Below, in pieces: positions 1-6,322 of a stretch of 8,296 bases of DNA. Both the position numbers and the translations under genes were made by a program. Source of the stretch: Streptococcaceae bacterium (lineage in GTDB: Bacteria > Bacillota > Bacilli > Lactobacillales > Streptococcaceae); contig CADFQU010000031.1 in assembly GCA_902836505.1 (NCBI GenBank), positions 1-8,296 on the forward strand. The letters are read 5' to 3'. The notes beneath the pieces were generated by a model, which saw nothing but the letters and a program-made list of their open reading frames with translations, had not been told where the DNA came from and searched no databases. Position 1 is the first letter of the stretch; each line of letters opens with the position of its first letter.

Positions 1-45
1 CTTGTAGATGATGCTGTGGAGACGGATTTCTACATCGTCTGCTTA
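1..45 (-). other. infB: In-frame continuation of infB downstream of the premature TAA
   Basis: Read on the minus strand in the infB frame, 45-43 is TAA and the next 14 codons encode ADDVEIRLHSIIYK. This is the conserved start of the IF2 segment leading into the C2 domain. Streptococcal IF2 as I remember it reads ...QARQQAEADDVEIRLHS..., so TAA stands where GAA (Glu) is expected. A single G-to-T change on the coding strand explains it. No frameshift is seen on either side. The rest of the gene lies beyond the window edge. Confidence 0.85.
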
Positions 46-2379
46 TGCTTGTTGACGAGCTTGCGGTGTAGGACGTACGTTGAAACCAATGATAAAGGCA
101 TTTGAAGCTTCGGCAAGAGTCACGTCAGATTCATTGATAGCACCAACTGCTGAGTGAACGATAGTCACTTTCACACCTTCTACGTCAATCTTTTGAAGTG
201 ATGCAGCAAGGGCTTCAACCGAACCTTGTACGTCAGCTTTGATGATGACGTTAACAGACTTGAGTTCACCAGCTTTAAGGGTATCAAAGAGGTTTTCAAG
301 GCTAACACGTTGTGTAGCTTGACGCTGTTTCATCAGCGCACGTTTCGCACGTTCTTCACCGGCTGCACGCGCAGATTTTTCATCTTCGTAAACGGCAAAG
401 TGGTCACCCGCCATTGGCGCTTCGTTCAAACCAGTGATAGAAACTGGAGTAGATGGTCCAGCTACTTTCACACGACGCCCAAGGTCATTGGTCATGGCAC
501 GGACACGTCCGAAAGTATTACCAACAACGATTGGGTCTTGGACATTCAAAGTACCTTGTTGAACCAGAAGGGTTGCGACCGCACCTTTACCTTTATCCAA
601 ACGAGCTTCGATAACAGTACCGATGGCACGAACGGTTGGGTCTGCTTTTAGCTCTTGAATTTCAGCTACAAGAAGAACCGTTTCCAAGAGTTCATCGATA
701 TTTTGGTTGAATTTAGCTGAGATTTCTACAAACTCAGAATCACCACCCCAGGCAGTTGACATAACCCCATGTTCAGCCAATTCACCGATGACACGTTCTG
801 GGTTGGCACCTGGTTTATCAATCTTGTTAATAGCCACAATGATTGGGACATTAGCCGCTTTTGAGTGGTTAATAGCTTCGATAGTCTGAGGCATAACCCC
901 GTCATCTGCCGCTACGACCAAGATGGTAATATCCGTAACAGATGCACCACGAGCCCGCATAGATGTAAAGGCCGCGTGTCCAGGTGTATCCAAGAAGGTA
1001 ATCTTCTTGCCATTTTCCACGATTTGATAAGCCCCGATATGCTGGGTGATTCCTCCCGCTTCTCCTGTAGCGACACGAGAATTACGTAGGGTATCCAAAA
1101 GGGTTGTTTTACCATGGTCAACGTGGCCCATGATGGTGACAACTGGTGGACGCTCTACCAATTCATCTGGATTCAAATAGCCATCTTCGACGAAGAAGCG
1201 TTCGATATCCGCATTGTCCACTTCAACCTTTTTCTTGGCTTCAATTCCATAATCCACTAACAGAAGTTCAATGGTATCGCCATCCAAGGATTGGTTTTGT
1301 GTCGCCATCACTCCCATCATGAAGAGTTTCTTAACGATTTCCGCAGGCTCACGCTTAATCCGTTTTGCGATTTCCGCAACCGTCATTCCATCTGTGTACT
1401 CAAGTTCACTTGGCAACTCATGGAATTTACGCTCTGTTACTGGTTTTGGAGCTTCATTGCGGTTATTCTTTCCTTTTTTATTCTTTTTGTTGTTATTCCA
1501 GTTACTATTTCTTTGATTTCTCACTTGGTTTTGACTACTTCGATTCTTTTGTTGTTTTCTTGGACCATCTTCTTCGCGATCAAAATCTTCACGTTTTTTG
1601 TCTGGTCTAGCTTGCTTTTTCCGACGTGTATCAACTGCTGCAGGACTTGGAGCCGCTACCGGAGTTGCCTTCGCTGGTTCTGCCTTTGGTTGTGGAGCGA
1701 CAACTTCAGTCGCAACTGCCTCTTCGCGCTTACGACGTTGTTGACGGTCTTGCTCTACCTTGGCTGCCTGGTTTTGCTTGTAGCGTTCTTCACTACCACG
1801 TGCATATTCTGCATTTTGCTCTGCCTTTAATGCCGCCGCACGGGCTTTGAAATCAATCTTCGGTGCGCCATTTACAGGATTTGGACGTCCTTGACCGTTT
1901 CCAGCTTGGTCACGGCGACGATCATTTCCTTGGTTACGGCGGTCATTTCCTTGATTTTTTCGCTCATTACGATTTTGGAAACGATCCCCATCCCGACGGT
2001 CGTTTTGTTGTTTCTTAGGTCGATTCCCTTGTTGTTGACGACGTTCCGCCTGCTCTTTTGCACGGGCTTCGCGTTCCGCCTTGAAATTACGACTCTTTGG
2101 CTTCACAACAGGTGCTGCCACTGTTTCCGTTGTCTTTTCTGGTTGGTTTGCAACAGCTTCTTTTGCAACCGGTGCAGCTTTTACTTGTTTTTCTTCCGTC
2201 ACTTTAGGAGTTTGAGGAGCCTTCGATGCAAAACTCTTCACCAAACGCTCAACCGCTTCACCTTCGATACTAGAAGCGTGACTCTTTACCTCCAACCCTA
2301 ATTCTTTGGCCCGTGTGACGACTTCTTTACTTTCCTTGCCTAGTTCTTTGGCAATCTCATACAATCTTTTCTTAGACAA
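43..2379 (-). CDS. infB: Translation initiation factor IF-2, interrupted by a premature stop
   Basis: IF2 is the GTPase that brings fMet-tRNA to the 30S P site and promotes 50S joining. Visible domains: an N-terminal IF2N-like helix module (about residues 1-50); a long low-complexity linker rich in Lys, Arg, Asn and Gln (about 55-320); a second IF2N module (about 330-385); the G domain with G1 GHVDHGKT (418-425), DTPGH (464-468), NKID (518-521) and SAK (554-556); domain II (about 585-665); and domain III (about 705-770). The frame ends at TAA (43-45) after residue 778, whereas streptococcal IF2 is normally over 900 residues, so the fMet-tRNA-binding C2 domain is missing. The start is TTG at 2377-2379 behind a GAGGAGG Shine-Dalgarno (about 2386-2392), and it gives the family N-terminus [15 protein letters not shown]. 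ylxQ ends 16 bp upstream. The gene identity is certain; whether the stop is biological is not. Confidence 0.96.
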   Translation of the reverse strand: MSKKRLYEIAKELGKESKEVVTRAKELGLEVKSHASSIEGEAVERLVKSFASKAPQTPKVTEEKQVKAAPVAKEAVANQPEKTTETVAAPVVKPKSRNFKAEREARAKEQAERRQQQGNRPKKQQNDRRDGDRFQNRNERKNQGNDRRNQGNDRRRDQAGNGQGRPNPVNGAPKIDFKARAAALKAEQNAEYARGSEERYKQNQAAKVEQDRQQRRKREEAVATEVVAPQPKAEPAKATPVAAPSPAAVDTRRKKQARPDKKREDFDREEDGPRKQQKNRSSQNQVRNQRNSNWNNNKKNKKGKNNRNEAPKPVTERKFHELPSELEYTDGMTVAEIAKRIKREPAEIVKKLFMMGVMATQNQSLDGDTIELLLVDYGIEAKKKVEVDNADIERFFVEDGYLNPDELVERPPVVTIMGHVDHGKTTLLDTLRNSRVATGEAGGITQHIGAYQIVENGKKITFLDTPGHAAFTSMRARGASVTDITILVVAADDGVMPQTIEAINHSKAANVPIIVAINKIDKPGANPERVIGELAEHGVMSTAWGGDSEFVEISAKFNQNIDELLETVLLVAEIQELKADPTVRAIGTVIEARLDKGKGAVATLLVQQGTLNVQDPIVVGNTFGRVRAMTNDLGRRVKVAGPSTPVSITGLNEAPMAGDHFAVYEDEKSARAAGEERAKRALMKQRQATQRVSLENLFDTLKAGELKSVNVIIKADVQGSVEALAASLQKIDVEGVKVTIVHSAVGAINESDVTLAEASNAFIIGFNVRPTPQARQQA
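1915..1956 (-). repeat. Two-copy 21-bp tandem repeat inside infB
   Basis: Two adjacent 21-bp units with a few silent differences encode the heptapeptide NQGNDRR twice (residues 142-155) in the basic, Asn/Gln/Arg-rich linker of IF2. The 11-mer TCATTTCCTTG recurs on the plus strand at 1922 and 1943, exactly 21 bp apart. Such repeats in the IF2 linker can change copy number without breaking the frame. It has no known catalytic role. Confidence 0.75.
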
Positions 2380-2395
2380 TTGCTGTCCTCCTCTT

Positions 2396-2695
2396 CTATT
2401 CCATAAGAGACCTCATTTTCTTTGAAAATCCAGCATCTGTCACGGCCGCTACCTTTCGTGAGCGACCAATGGCAGTGCTTAATTCTAGTGTTGAAAACAC
2501 GGTTAATACCGGAACGCCATAATAGTGGCATTTATCTGTGATTTTTTTGGTAAGATTGGTAGCTGCATCATCTGCTAGAAAGACCAAACGAGCCTTTCCT
2601 TCTTGAACAGACTTGATGACCAACTCTTCTCCAGAGATGATTTTCCCTGCTCGCTGAGCCAATCCCAATAAATTACTGACTTTTTGCTTATTCAA
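2396..2695 (-). CDS. ylxQ: YlxQ, L7Ae/L30e-family RNA-binding protein
   Basis: This is a 99-residue protein of the L7Ae/L30e/S12e/Gadd45 fold, the family that binds kink-turn RNA. YlxQ is the usual member encoded between ylxR and infB in Firmicutes; its cellular target is not settled. The N-terminal motif [16 protein letters not shown] (about residues 9-24) and the later segment [13 protein letters not shown] (about 35-47) are typical of the family. The start is TTG (2693-2695), because no ATG fits the conserved N-terminus [14 protein letters not shown]. The gene overlaps the end of ylxR by 8 bp and has only a weak purine-rich Shine-Dalgarno (AGAGAG about 2703-2708), so translation is probably coupled to ylxR. 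infB begins 16 bp downstream. Confidence 0.93.
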   Translation of the reverse strand: MNKQKVSNLLGLAQRAGKIISGEELVIKSVQEGKARLVFLADDAATNLTKKITDKCHYYGVPVLTVFSTLELSTAIGRSRKVAAVTDAGFSKKMRSLME

Positions 2696-2984
2696 GGCCT
2701 AACTCTCTTCTCTTCACCTTATGATCCACATAAGCAATCAATTCGTCGTAAAAAGCTTCATCCACTTCCATGCTAAAGCTGCGATTGAAGACTTTCTTCT
2801 TTTTAGCTTGAAGTGCTTCCTCATTATCCAGTTTGATATAAGCACCACGACCATTTGCTTTCCCAGTTGGATCGATAAAAACTTGACCTTCTTTATTTTT
2901 TACGATTCGCAAGAGATCCCGTTTATCGATGACCTCATTTGAAACGACAGACTTGCGTAAAGGGATTTTTCTTGTCTTTACCAT
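2688..2984 (-). CDS. ylxR: YlxR/RnpM family protein, RNase P modulator
   Basis: This 98-residue basic protein belongs to the YlxR (DUF448) family. The Bacillus subtilis member has been renamed RnpM because it binds RNase P RNA and modulates its activity. The conserved KIPLRK segment (about residues 6-11) and the GRGAYI motif (about 45-50) are clear. The position that is Cys in many family members (PxRxC) is Ser here (RKSVV), which I believe is usual for streptococci. The start is ATG at 2982-2984 with Shine-Dalgarno GGGAGGG (2989-2995) reaching into the nusA stop codon; the nusA-ylxR gap is 10 bp. The 3' end overlaps ylxQ by 8 bp. Tight packing indicates co-expression with nusA. Confidence 0.93.
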   Translation of the reverse strand: MVKTRKIPLRKSVVSNEVIDKRDLLRIVKNKEGQVFIDPTGKANGRGAYIKLDNEEALQAKKKKVFNRSFSMEVDEAFYDELIAYVDHKVKRRELGLE

Positions 2985-2994
2985 GATTCCCTCC

Positions 2995-4140
2995 CTATTC
3001 GTCTACAGAATTCAAATCACTTTCTACTTCTTCAAAAGCAGGTTCTTGACTTGCTTCCATTTCTTCGTACTCACTAGCTGATTTGATATCAATCCGGTAG
3101 CCAGTTAAGTGAGCCGCCAAGCGCACGTTTTGCCCCCGACGACCGATAGCAAGAGATAGTTTGCTATCTGGCACTACCACAAGGGCATGCTTGCTGTCTT
3201 CTTCGTCAAAGATGACTTGATCGACCTCAGCAGGAGCAATGGCATTGTAGATAAATTCTGCTGGATCTGGAACCCACTCAATGACATCAATATTTTCTTC
3301 TGTTGGAACCATACGATCCAATTTCTGATCGTAACGAGCTGGGTGGAACTTGCTAGTAATCTTTTTGATGTTAGATCCACCACGACCAACGATGGTTCCA
3401 ATCGCATCCACGTTTGGATTATGGCTACGAACAGCCACCTTTGTCCGGTCGCCAGCTTCACGCGCTACGCTCATGATTTCAACAGTTCCATCGTAAACTT
3501 CCGGAATTTCTTGCTCCATCAAACGTTTGATCATTTCTGGATGGCTACGACTTACGAATACGTTCACCCCACGAGGATTGTCTTCTACTTTGTAGACAAA
3601 AACTTCGATGCGATCATGAGATTGGAAGACTTCACCCGGGATTTGATCTTGTTTAGACAATTGAGCTTCGATAGACCCTAAATTTACATAGATAAAGCGA
3701 TTATCAAAACGTTCAACGGTTCCACTCATAATTTCATTTTCATGTTCTTTATAAGTGTTATAGGTAATCGCACGAGTTTGCTTGCGCATTTTTTCCATGA
3801 TGGTTTGTTTGGCAGATTGGGCTGCGACACGACCAAACTCAGCAGGAGCTTCTTCAAATTTGATTTTGTCTCCCAATTCATAGGCAGAGCTAATCGCAAG
3901 AGCATCTTTCAAGCTAATTTCTAAGCGGCTATCAAATACTTCATCCACTACTTCACGAACGGTATAAACGCGGAAGTCACCAGTCTTTTCATTAAATTCG
4001 ATAGCAGCACTCTCTGCTTGACCATACCGTCTCCGATAAGCCGAACGCAATGATTCTGTGACAGCTTCAATGATATCTTCTTTTTTGATTCCTTTGTCTT
4101 CTTCCAAGATGCGAAAAGCATCTAGCATTTCTTTACTCAT
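2995..4140 (-). CDS. nusA: Transcription termination/antitermination factor NusA
   Basis: NusA binds RNA polymerase and nascent RNA and modulates pausing, intrinsic termination and antitermination. The 381-residue length fits the short Gram-positive form, which lacks the acidic repeats of the E. coli protein. Domains: N-terminal RNAP-binding domain (about residues 1-130, starting MSKEMLDAFRILEEDKG), S1 domain (about 135-198), KH1 with VGRGG (251-255), KH2 with IGRRGQN (332-338), then a short acidic tail (about 358-381). The ATG at 4138-4140 matches the family N-terminus. The nearest good Shine-Dalgarno (AAGGAAG, 4170-4176) is about 30 nt upstream, with a stem-loop in between (listed separately). 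rimP ends 45 bp upstream and ylxR starts 10 bp downstream. The stop is TAG at 2995-2997. Confidence 0.97.
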   Translation of the reverse strand: MSKEMLDAFRILEEDKGIKKEDIIEAVTESLRSAYRRRYGQAESAAIEFNEKTGDFRVYTVREVVDEVFDSRLEISLKDALAISSAYELGDKIKFEEAPAEFGRVAAQSAKQTIMEKMRKQTRAITYNTYKEHENEIMSGTVERFDNRFIYVNLGSIEAQLSKQDQIPGEVFQSHDRIEVFVYKVEDNPRGVNVFVSRSHPEMIKRLMEQEIPEVYDGTVEIMSVAREAGDRTKVAVRSHNPNVDAIGTIVGRGGSNIKKITSKFHPARYDQKLDRMVPTEENIDVIEWVPDPAEFIYNAIAPAEVDQVIFDEEDSKHALVVVPDSKLSLAIGRRGQNVRLAAHLTGYRIDIKSASEYEEMEASQEPAFEEVESDLNSVDE

Positions 4141-4149
4141 TCTTTTCTT

Positions 4150-4169
4150 GCTCTTAGGCTACTAAGAGC
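4150..4169 (-). promoter_or_regulatory. Stem-loop between the nusA Shine-Dalgarno and the nusA start
   Basis: A perfect 8-bp stem (GCTCTTAG at 4169-4162 with CTAAGAGC at 4157-4150) is closed by a 4-nt loop (TAGC). It lies between a purine-rich Shine-Dalgarno (AAGGAAG, 4176-4170) and the spacer AAGAAAAGA (4149-4141) before the nusA ATG. It is not followed by a U-run, so it is not a terminator in this direction. If folded, it would leave about 9 nt between the Shine-Dalgarno and the ATG, a normal spacing. Confidence 0.7.
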
Positions 4170-4185
4170 CTTCCTTTCTTTTCTG

Positions 4186-4656
4186 CTATAATTTGACAGC
4201 TAGTCTTGCTTTTGAGACAAGACTATAGGGGATTTCAATGGTTTTCTTTCTGGTTTTGTCCATGTATTCCATGGTCAATTGATCATCTTCGAACTTCACG
4301 AGTGTTCCTTCAATGACCTTTCGTTTGTCAACTGCCTTGTACAAGCTAACATGGATATATTGACCCAGAGCTTTTTCCACTGCATCTTTGGTTTTTAAGG
4401 GACGCTCCAAACCAGGACTCGTCACTTCTAGGAAGTACTGTTCTGGGAATGGATCTGGTTGAATCTGATCCAACAGAGGACTAATCACTTCTGTTAAATC
4501 TGCTGTATCATTCAGGGTAATACCACCTGGCTTATCAACAAAGATACTTAGAACATAATCTCCTCCCATCTTTCCATATTCAACATCCACCAATTCAAAT
4601 GGAGCTTGGATAGCTGGTTGAAGAATTTCTGTTACTAATTCAACAATTGTTGCGAT
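4186..4656 (-). CDS. rimP: Ribosome maturation factor RimP (start codon uncertain, probably ATC)
   Basis: RimP is needed for late 30S subunit maturation and binds free 30S. The family pattern is clear: an N-terminal domain with [16 protein letters not shown] and [16 protein letters not shown], a TSPGLERPL signature, and a C-terminal SH3-like domain ending KARLAVKL. From the proposed start the protein has 156 residues; the pneumococcal protein, as I remember it, has 159 and begins [11 protein letters not shown]. The Shine-Dalgarno AGGAGGTG lies at 4664-4671. The only in-frame codon with normal spacing is ATC (4654-4656), 9 nt after the AGGAGG core. In-frame GTG (4672-4674) and TTG (4678-4680) lie upstream of the Shine-Dalgarno, and an ATG at 4771-4773 lies upstream of the predicted promoter. 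The gene is first in the operon; nusA follows after 45 bp. Identity is near certain, the start is not. Confidence 0.93.
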   Translation of the reverse strand: MATIVELVTEILQPAIQAPFELVDVEYGKMGGDYVLSIFVDKPGGITLNDTADLTEVISPLLDQIQPDPFPEQYFLEVTSPGLERPLKTKDAVEKALGQYIHVSLYKAVDKRKVIEGTLVKFEDDQLTMEYMDKTRKKTIEIPYSLVSKARLAVKL

Positions 4657-4663
4657 AGGACAA

Positions 4664-4671
4664 CACCTCCT
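4664..4671 (-). promoter_or_regulatory. Strong Shine-Dalgarno of rimP
   Basis: AGGAGGTG is an 8-nt match to the 16S anti-Shine-Dalgarno. Its location places initiation at about 4654-4661 and argues against the in-frame GTG at 4674 and TTG at 4680, which lie 5' of it. The nearby TTG at 4661-4663 is only 2 nt from the AGGAGG core, is out of the rimP frame and reaches a stop after seven more codons. Confidence 0.8.
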
Positions 4672-4679
4672 CACAGACA

Positions 4680-4705
4680 AGAGGCGAAGATATGTCTTCG
4701 CCTCT
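4680..4705 (-). promoter_or_regulatory. Leader hairpin of the rimP-nusA-infB operon
   Basis: A perfect 11-bp stem (AGAGGCGAAGA with TCTTCGCCTCT) with a 4-nt loop (CATA on the transcript) occupies most of the short leader, 8 nt before the rimP Shine-Dalgarno. It is not followed by a U-run on the minus strand, so it is not a simple terminator. A competing 6-bp pairing is possible: 3'-arm bases 4681-4686 (CGCCTC) can pair with GAGGTG at 4664-4669 (one G-U), which would hide the Shine-Dalgarno if the main hairpin were opened. The structure is seen directly; its regulatory role is inference. Confidence 0.65.
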
Positions 4706-4726
4706 CCTTTTCTATTCGTTTTAAAT

Positions 4727-4755
4727 ATTTTAGCACAAGTTCCGTCGAAATGCAA
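4727..4755 (-). promoter_or_regulatory. Promoter of the rimP-nusA-ylxR-ylxQ-infB operon
   Basis: The extended -10 is TG (4734-4735) plus one base, then TAAAAT (4727-4732). A weak -35, TTGCAT (4750-4755), sits 17 bp upstream. Predicted transcription start is near 4720, giving a leader of about 64 nt before the proposed rimP start. It lies just downstream of the trmB terminator, as expected for the first promoter of a new unit. Confidence 0.65.
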
Positions 4756-4790
4756 GAATTTCGCCTTCCTCATTCATACAGCTACTATCC

Positions 4791-4820
4791 AAAAGAAAAA
4801 CGCCTCCTTTTCAGGAGACG
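4791..4820 (-). terminator. Rho-independent terminator of the ecsA-ecsB-ccrZ-trmB unit
   Basis: On the minus strand, CGTCTCC (4820-4814) pairs with GGAGGCG (4807-4801) around a 6-nt loop. This is 7 bp with one G-U, extendable by one A-T pair, and is followed directly by TTTTTCTTTT (4800-4791). It begins 18 bp after the trmB stop codon. Confidence 0.82.
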
Positions 4821-4838
4821 TCGATCCTTAACTAGACT

Positions 4839-5474
4839 TTAAAATTGTGCTTCAACCCGATAAATGACCTGACCCTTACTTGAGAATTTCTTTTCATATT
4901 CGGTCATGACATTTCCCTCAAAATCACTAGAATGAAGGTCTAGCCAGACACCCTTCAAGGTCATTCCATACTGAGAAAAACTCACCAAACTGTATTCAAA
5001 AAGTCCTCGATTGTCCGTCTTAAAATGAATCTCACCATGTTCTGGCAAAATCTGTTTGAAGGTATCTAAGAAACTCTTGTAGGTTAGACGACGTTTTTCA
5101 TGGCGTTTCTTCGGCCAAGGATCTGAAAAATTGAGATACAATTGATCAATCTCACCGTCTTCAAAGTAATTGGTCAAGCTATCTCCGTCCACCCAAAGCA
5201 ACTTGATATTGGGAAGGTCAGTTTCTAACACCTTATCCAAAGCGTAGCTTAATACTGATTTTTGAATATCAATCCCGATATAGTTAATGTCTGGATTTTG
5301 TTTGGCCATTCCAGTGATAAAGGCTCCTTTACCGCTTCCCACTTCAATATGAATAGGATGGTCATTTCCAAAAATCTCATGCCACTTCCCTTTGGCTTCT
5401 TCTGGCTTCAAAATGACATATTGCGGATTGGCTTCTAATAATTCGGTTGCACCTTTACGGTTTCTAACTCTCAT
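4839..5474 (-). CDS. trmB: tRNA (guanine-N7)-methyltransferase TrmB
   Basis: TrmB transfers a methyl group from S-adenosylmethionine to N7 of G46 in the tRNA variable loop. The 211-residue length is normal. Visible features: SAM-binding motif I EVGSGKG (residues 44-50), the following acidic loop GIDIQ (67-71), VDGD (95-98), the family signature SDPWPKKRH (117-125), FKTDNRG (151-157) and TEYE (191-194). The ATG at 5472-5474 overlaps the ccrZ TGA as ATGA, with Shine-Dalgarno GGAAGGA inside the ccrZ 3' end, so translation is likely coupled. A terminator follows 18 bp after the stop. No key residue is missing. Confidence 0.97.
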   Translation of the reverse strand: MRVRNRKGATELLEANPQYVILKPEEAKGKWHEIFGNDHPIHIEVGSGKGAFITGMAKQNPDINYIGIDIQKSVLSYALDKVLETDLPNIKLLWVDGDSLTNYFEDGEIDQLYLNFSDPWPKKRHEKRRLTYKSFLDTFKQILPEHGEIHFKTDNRGLFEYSLVSFSQYGMTLKGVWLDLHSSDFEGNVMTEYEKKFSSKGQVIYRVEAQF

Positions 5475-6265
5475 GCTTCCTTCCCATATTTTGACCGGAA
5501 ATTACGCAAGGCATAAATTTCCCGGTTCACATTCTCTAAATCATTGTTTTCATAGTATTTTACAATCTGACAAAGGAAAGAGTATTGACCAAACCAGTAC
5601 AATTTACCAAATACAGTTTCATTGTACTTATAGCCGTAATAGACCAACCAATCCTGCCACTGGGAATCTGGAATGTAGTGACTTAAAACATGAGCCACAT
5701 CCATCATCCGATCTGTTAAGCGGACAGAATCCCAATCTACCAAGTAGATAAATCCACTATCCGTTTCAATCCAGTTACTATGACGGACATCGCCGTGAAC
5801 AATGGTTGCATAATCTTCTCGAAAAGCTGGAATAGTCTGTCGTAAACTCTTTAATACAGATTGTAAATAATTGTTTTGACGCAAAGCAATTGGCAACTGA
5901 CTGCTCAAAGAATTCAATAAATCCAATGGCGATTCAGCTGTGTAGCCCAACTTTCTCAATTGCGTCATCAAGGGGCGTGAACGGTGCAAACGAGTCAAGA
6001 TTTGAACCACTTGCTTTTTCCCCATCCCATTTGGAGTTAAAATTTCTCCATTTAACCATTCTTGTGCGCTCATCACATTTCCGTCAGGTAAGCGTCGGCT
6101 CCATAAGAGTTGTGGAGCAATTTGTTCTTTAGCTAACCCCGCTAATATTGGGGTTGTATTCATTTTGACAAATACTTTCCCCCCATCCGGATAAGTCCCC
6201 ATAAAGGCTTTTCCGCTTTTACCAGCAATTGGGGTCAACGTTAGCTCTTTTTCGTTCGAGTCCAT
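5471..6265 (-). CDS. ccrZ: CcrZ, cell-cycle regulator of the aminoglycoside-phosphotransferase/kinase fold
   Basis: CcrZ of S. pneumoniae interacts with FtsZ at the septum and promotes DnaA-dependent replication initiation; a sugar kinase-like activity has been reported. This 264-residue protein has the same length. The kinase-fold catalytic loop HGDVRHSN (157-164, with H157, D159 and N164) and the metal-binding DWDS (177-180) are intact. The [14 protein letters not shown] segment (15-28) and the VFVKMN lysine strand (31-36) form the N-lobe. The start is ATG at 6263-6265, with Shine-Dalgarno GGAGG at 6271-6275 (5-nt spacing). The frame extends to 6322, but that adds 19 residues reaching back across the promoter and lacks family support. 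ecsB ends 40 bp upstream and trmB overlaps by 4 bp. It has its own promoter in the ecsB 3' end. Confidence 0.93.
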   Translation of the reverse strand: MDSNEKELTLTPIAGKSGKAFMGTYPDGGKVFVKMNTTPILAGLAKEQIAPQLLWSRRLPDGNVMSAQEWLNGEILTPNGMGKKQVVQILTRLHRSRPLMTQLRKLGYTAESPLDLLNSLSSQLPIALRQNNYLQSVLKSLRQTIPAFREDYATIVHGDVRHSNWIETDSGFIYLVDWDSVRLTDRMMDVAHVLSHYIPDSQWQDWLVYYGYKYNETVFGKLYWFGQYSFLCQIVKYYENNDLENVNREIYALRNFRSKYGKEA

Positions 6266-6293
6266 CTCTTCCTCCGTAAAAAGTTTCCCATCT

Positions 6294-6322
6294 ATTTTAC
6301 TAATTTTAAGGCATTTCGTCAA
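6294..6322 (-). promoter_or_regulatory. Predicted promoter of ccrZ-trmB, inside the ecsB 3' end
   Basis: TTGACG (6317-6322) and TAAAAT (6294-6299) are each 5 of 6 to the sigma-70/SigA consensus and are separated by exactly 17 bp. The -35 lies within the last codons of ecsB and the ecsB stop lies in the spacer. The predicted transcript starts near 6287, about 22 nt before the ccrZ ATG. Confidence 0.68.

Noticed and set aside
1291..1830. A 179-codon open frame on the plus strand opposite infB, rich in Phe, Leu and Val
   Set aside because: It is the complement of the Lys/Arg/Asn/Gln-rich IF2 linker, which naturally leaves long hydrophobic open frames. It has no Shine-Dalgarno support or family resemblance.
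3187..3681. A 164-codon plus-strand frame opposite nusA
   Set aside because: It lies entirely within the certain nusA gene, has no recognisable motif, and its composition is explained by the opposite strand.
4184..4192. Extended -10-like TG-N-TATAAT on the plus strand, antisense to the end of rimP
   Set aside because: No -35 is present 16-18 bp upstream, and the bases are the rimP Leu and stop codons plus flanking A/T. An antisense transcript is possible but not supported.
4680..4720. Leader hairpin as a Rho-independent terminator
   Set aside because: On the minus strand the stem is followed by TGTCTGTG, not a U-run. On the plus strand the T-rich tract is broken by C, G and A, and no plus-strand gene precedes it.
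4657..4773. N-terminal extension of rimP back to an ATG at 4771-4773 (195 residues)
   Set aside because: That start lies upstream of the predicted promoter, runs through the hairpin and the Shine-Dalgarno, and the extra residues do not look like RimP.
5392..5751. Plus-strand 119-codon frame across the ccrZ-trmB junction
   Set aside because: It is antisense to two well-supported genes, with no motif and no ribosome-binding site.
6266..6322. Longer CcrZ starting at 6322
   Set aside because: The start overlaps the end of ecsB and the -35 of the predicted promoter. The ATG at 6265 has a good Shine-Dalgarno and gives the known 264-residue length.
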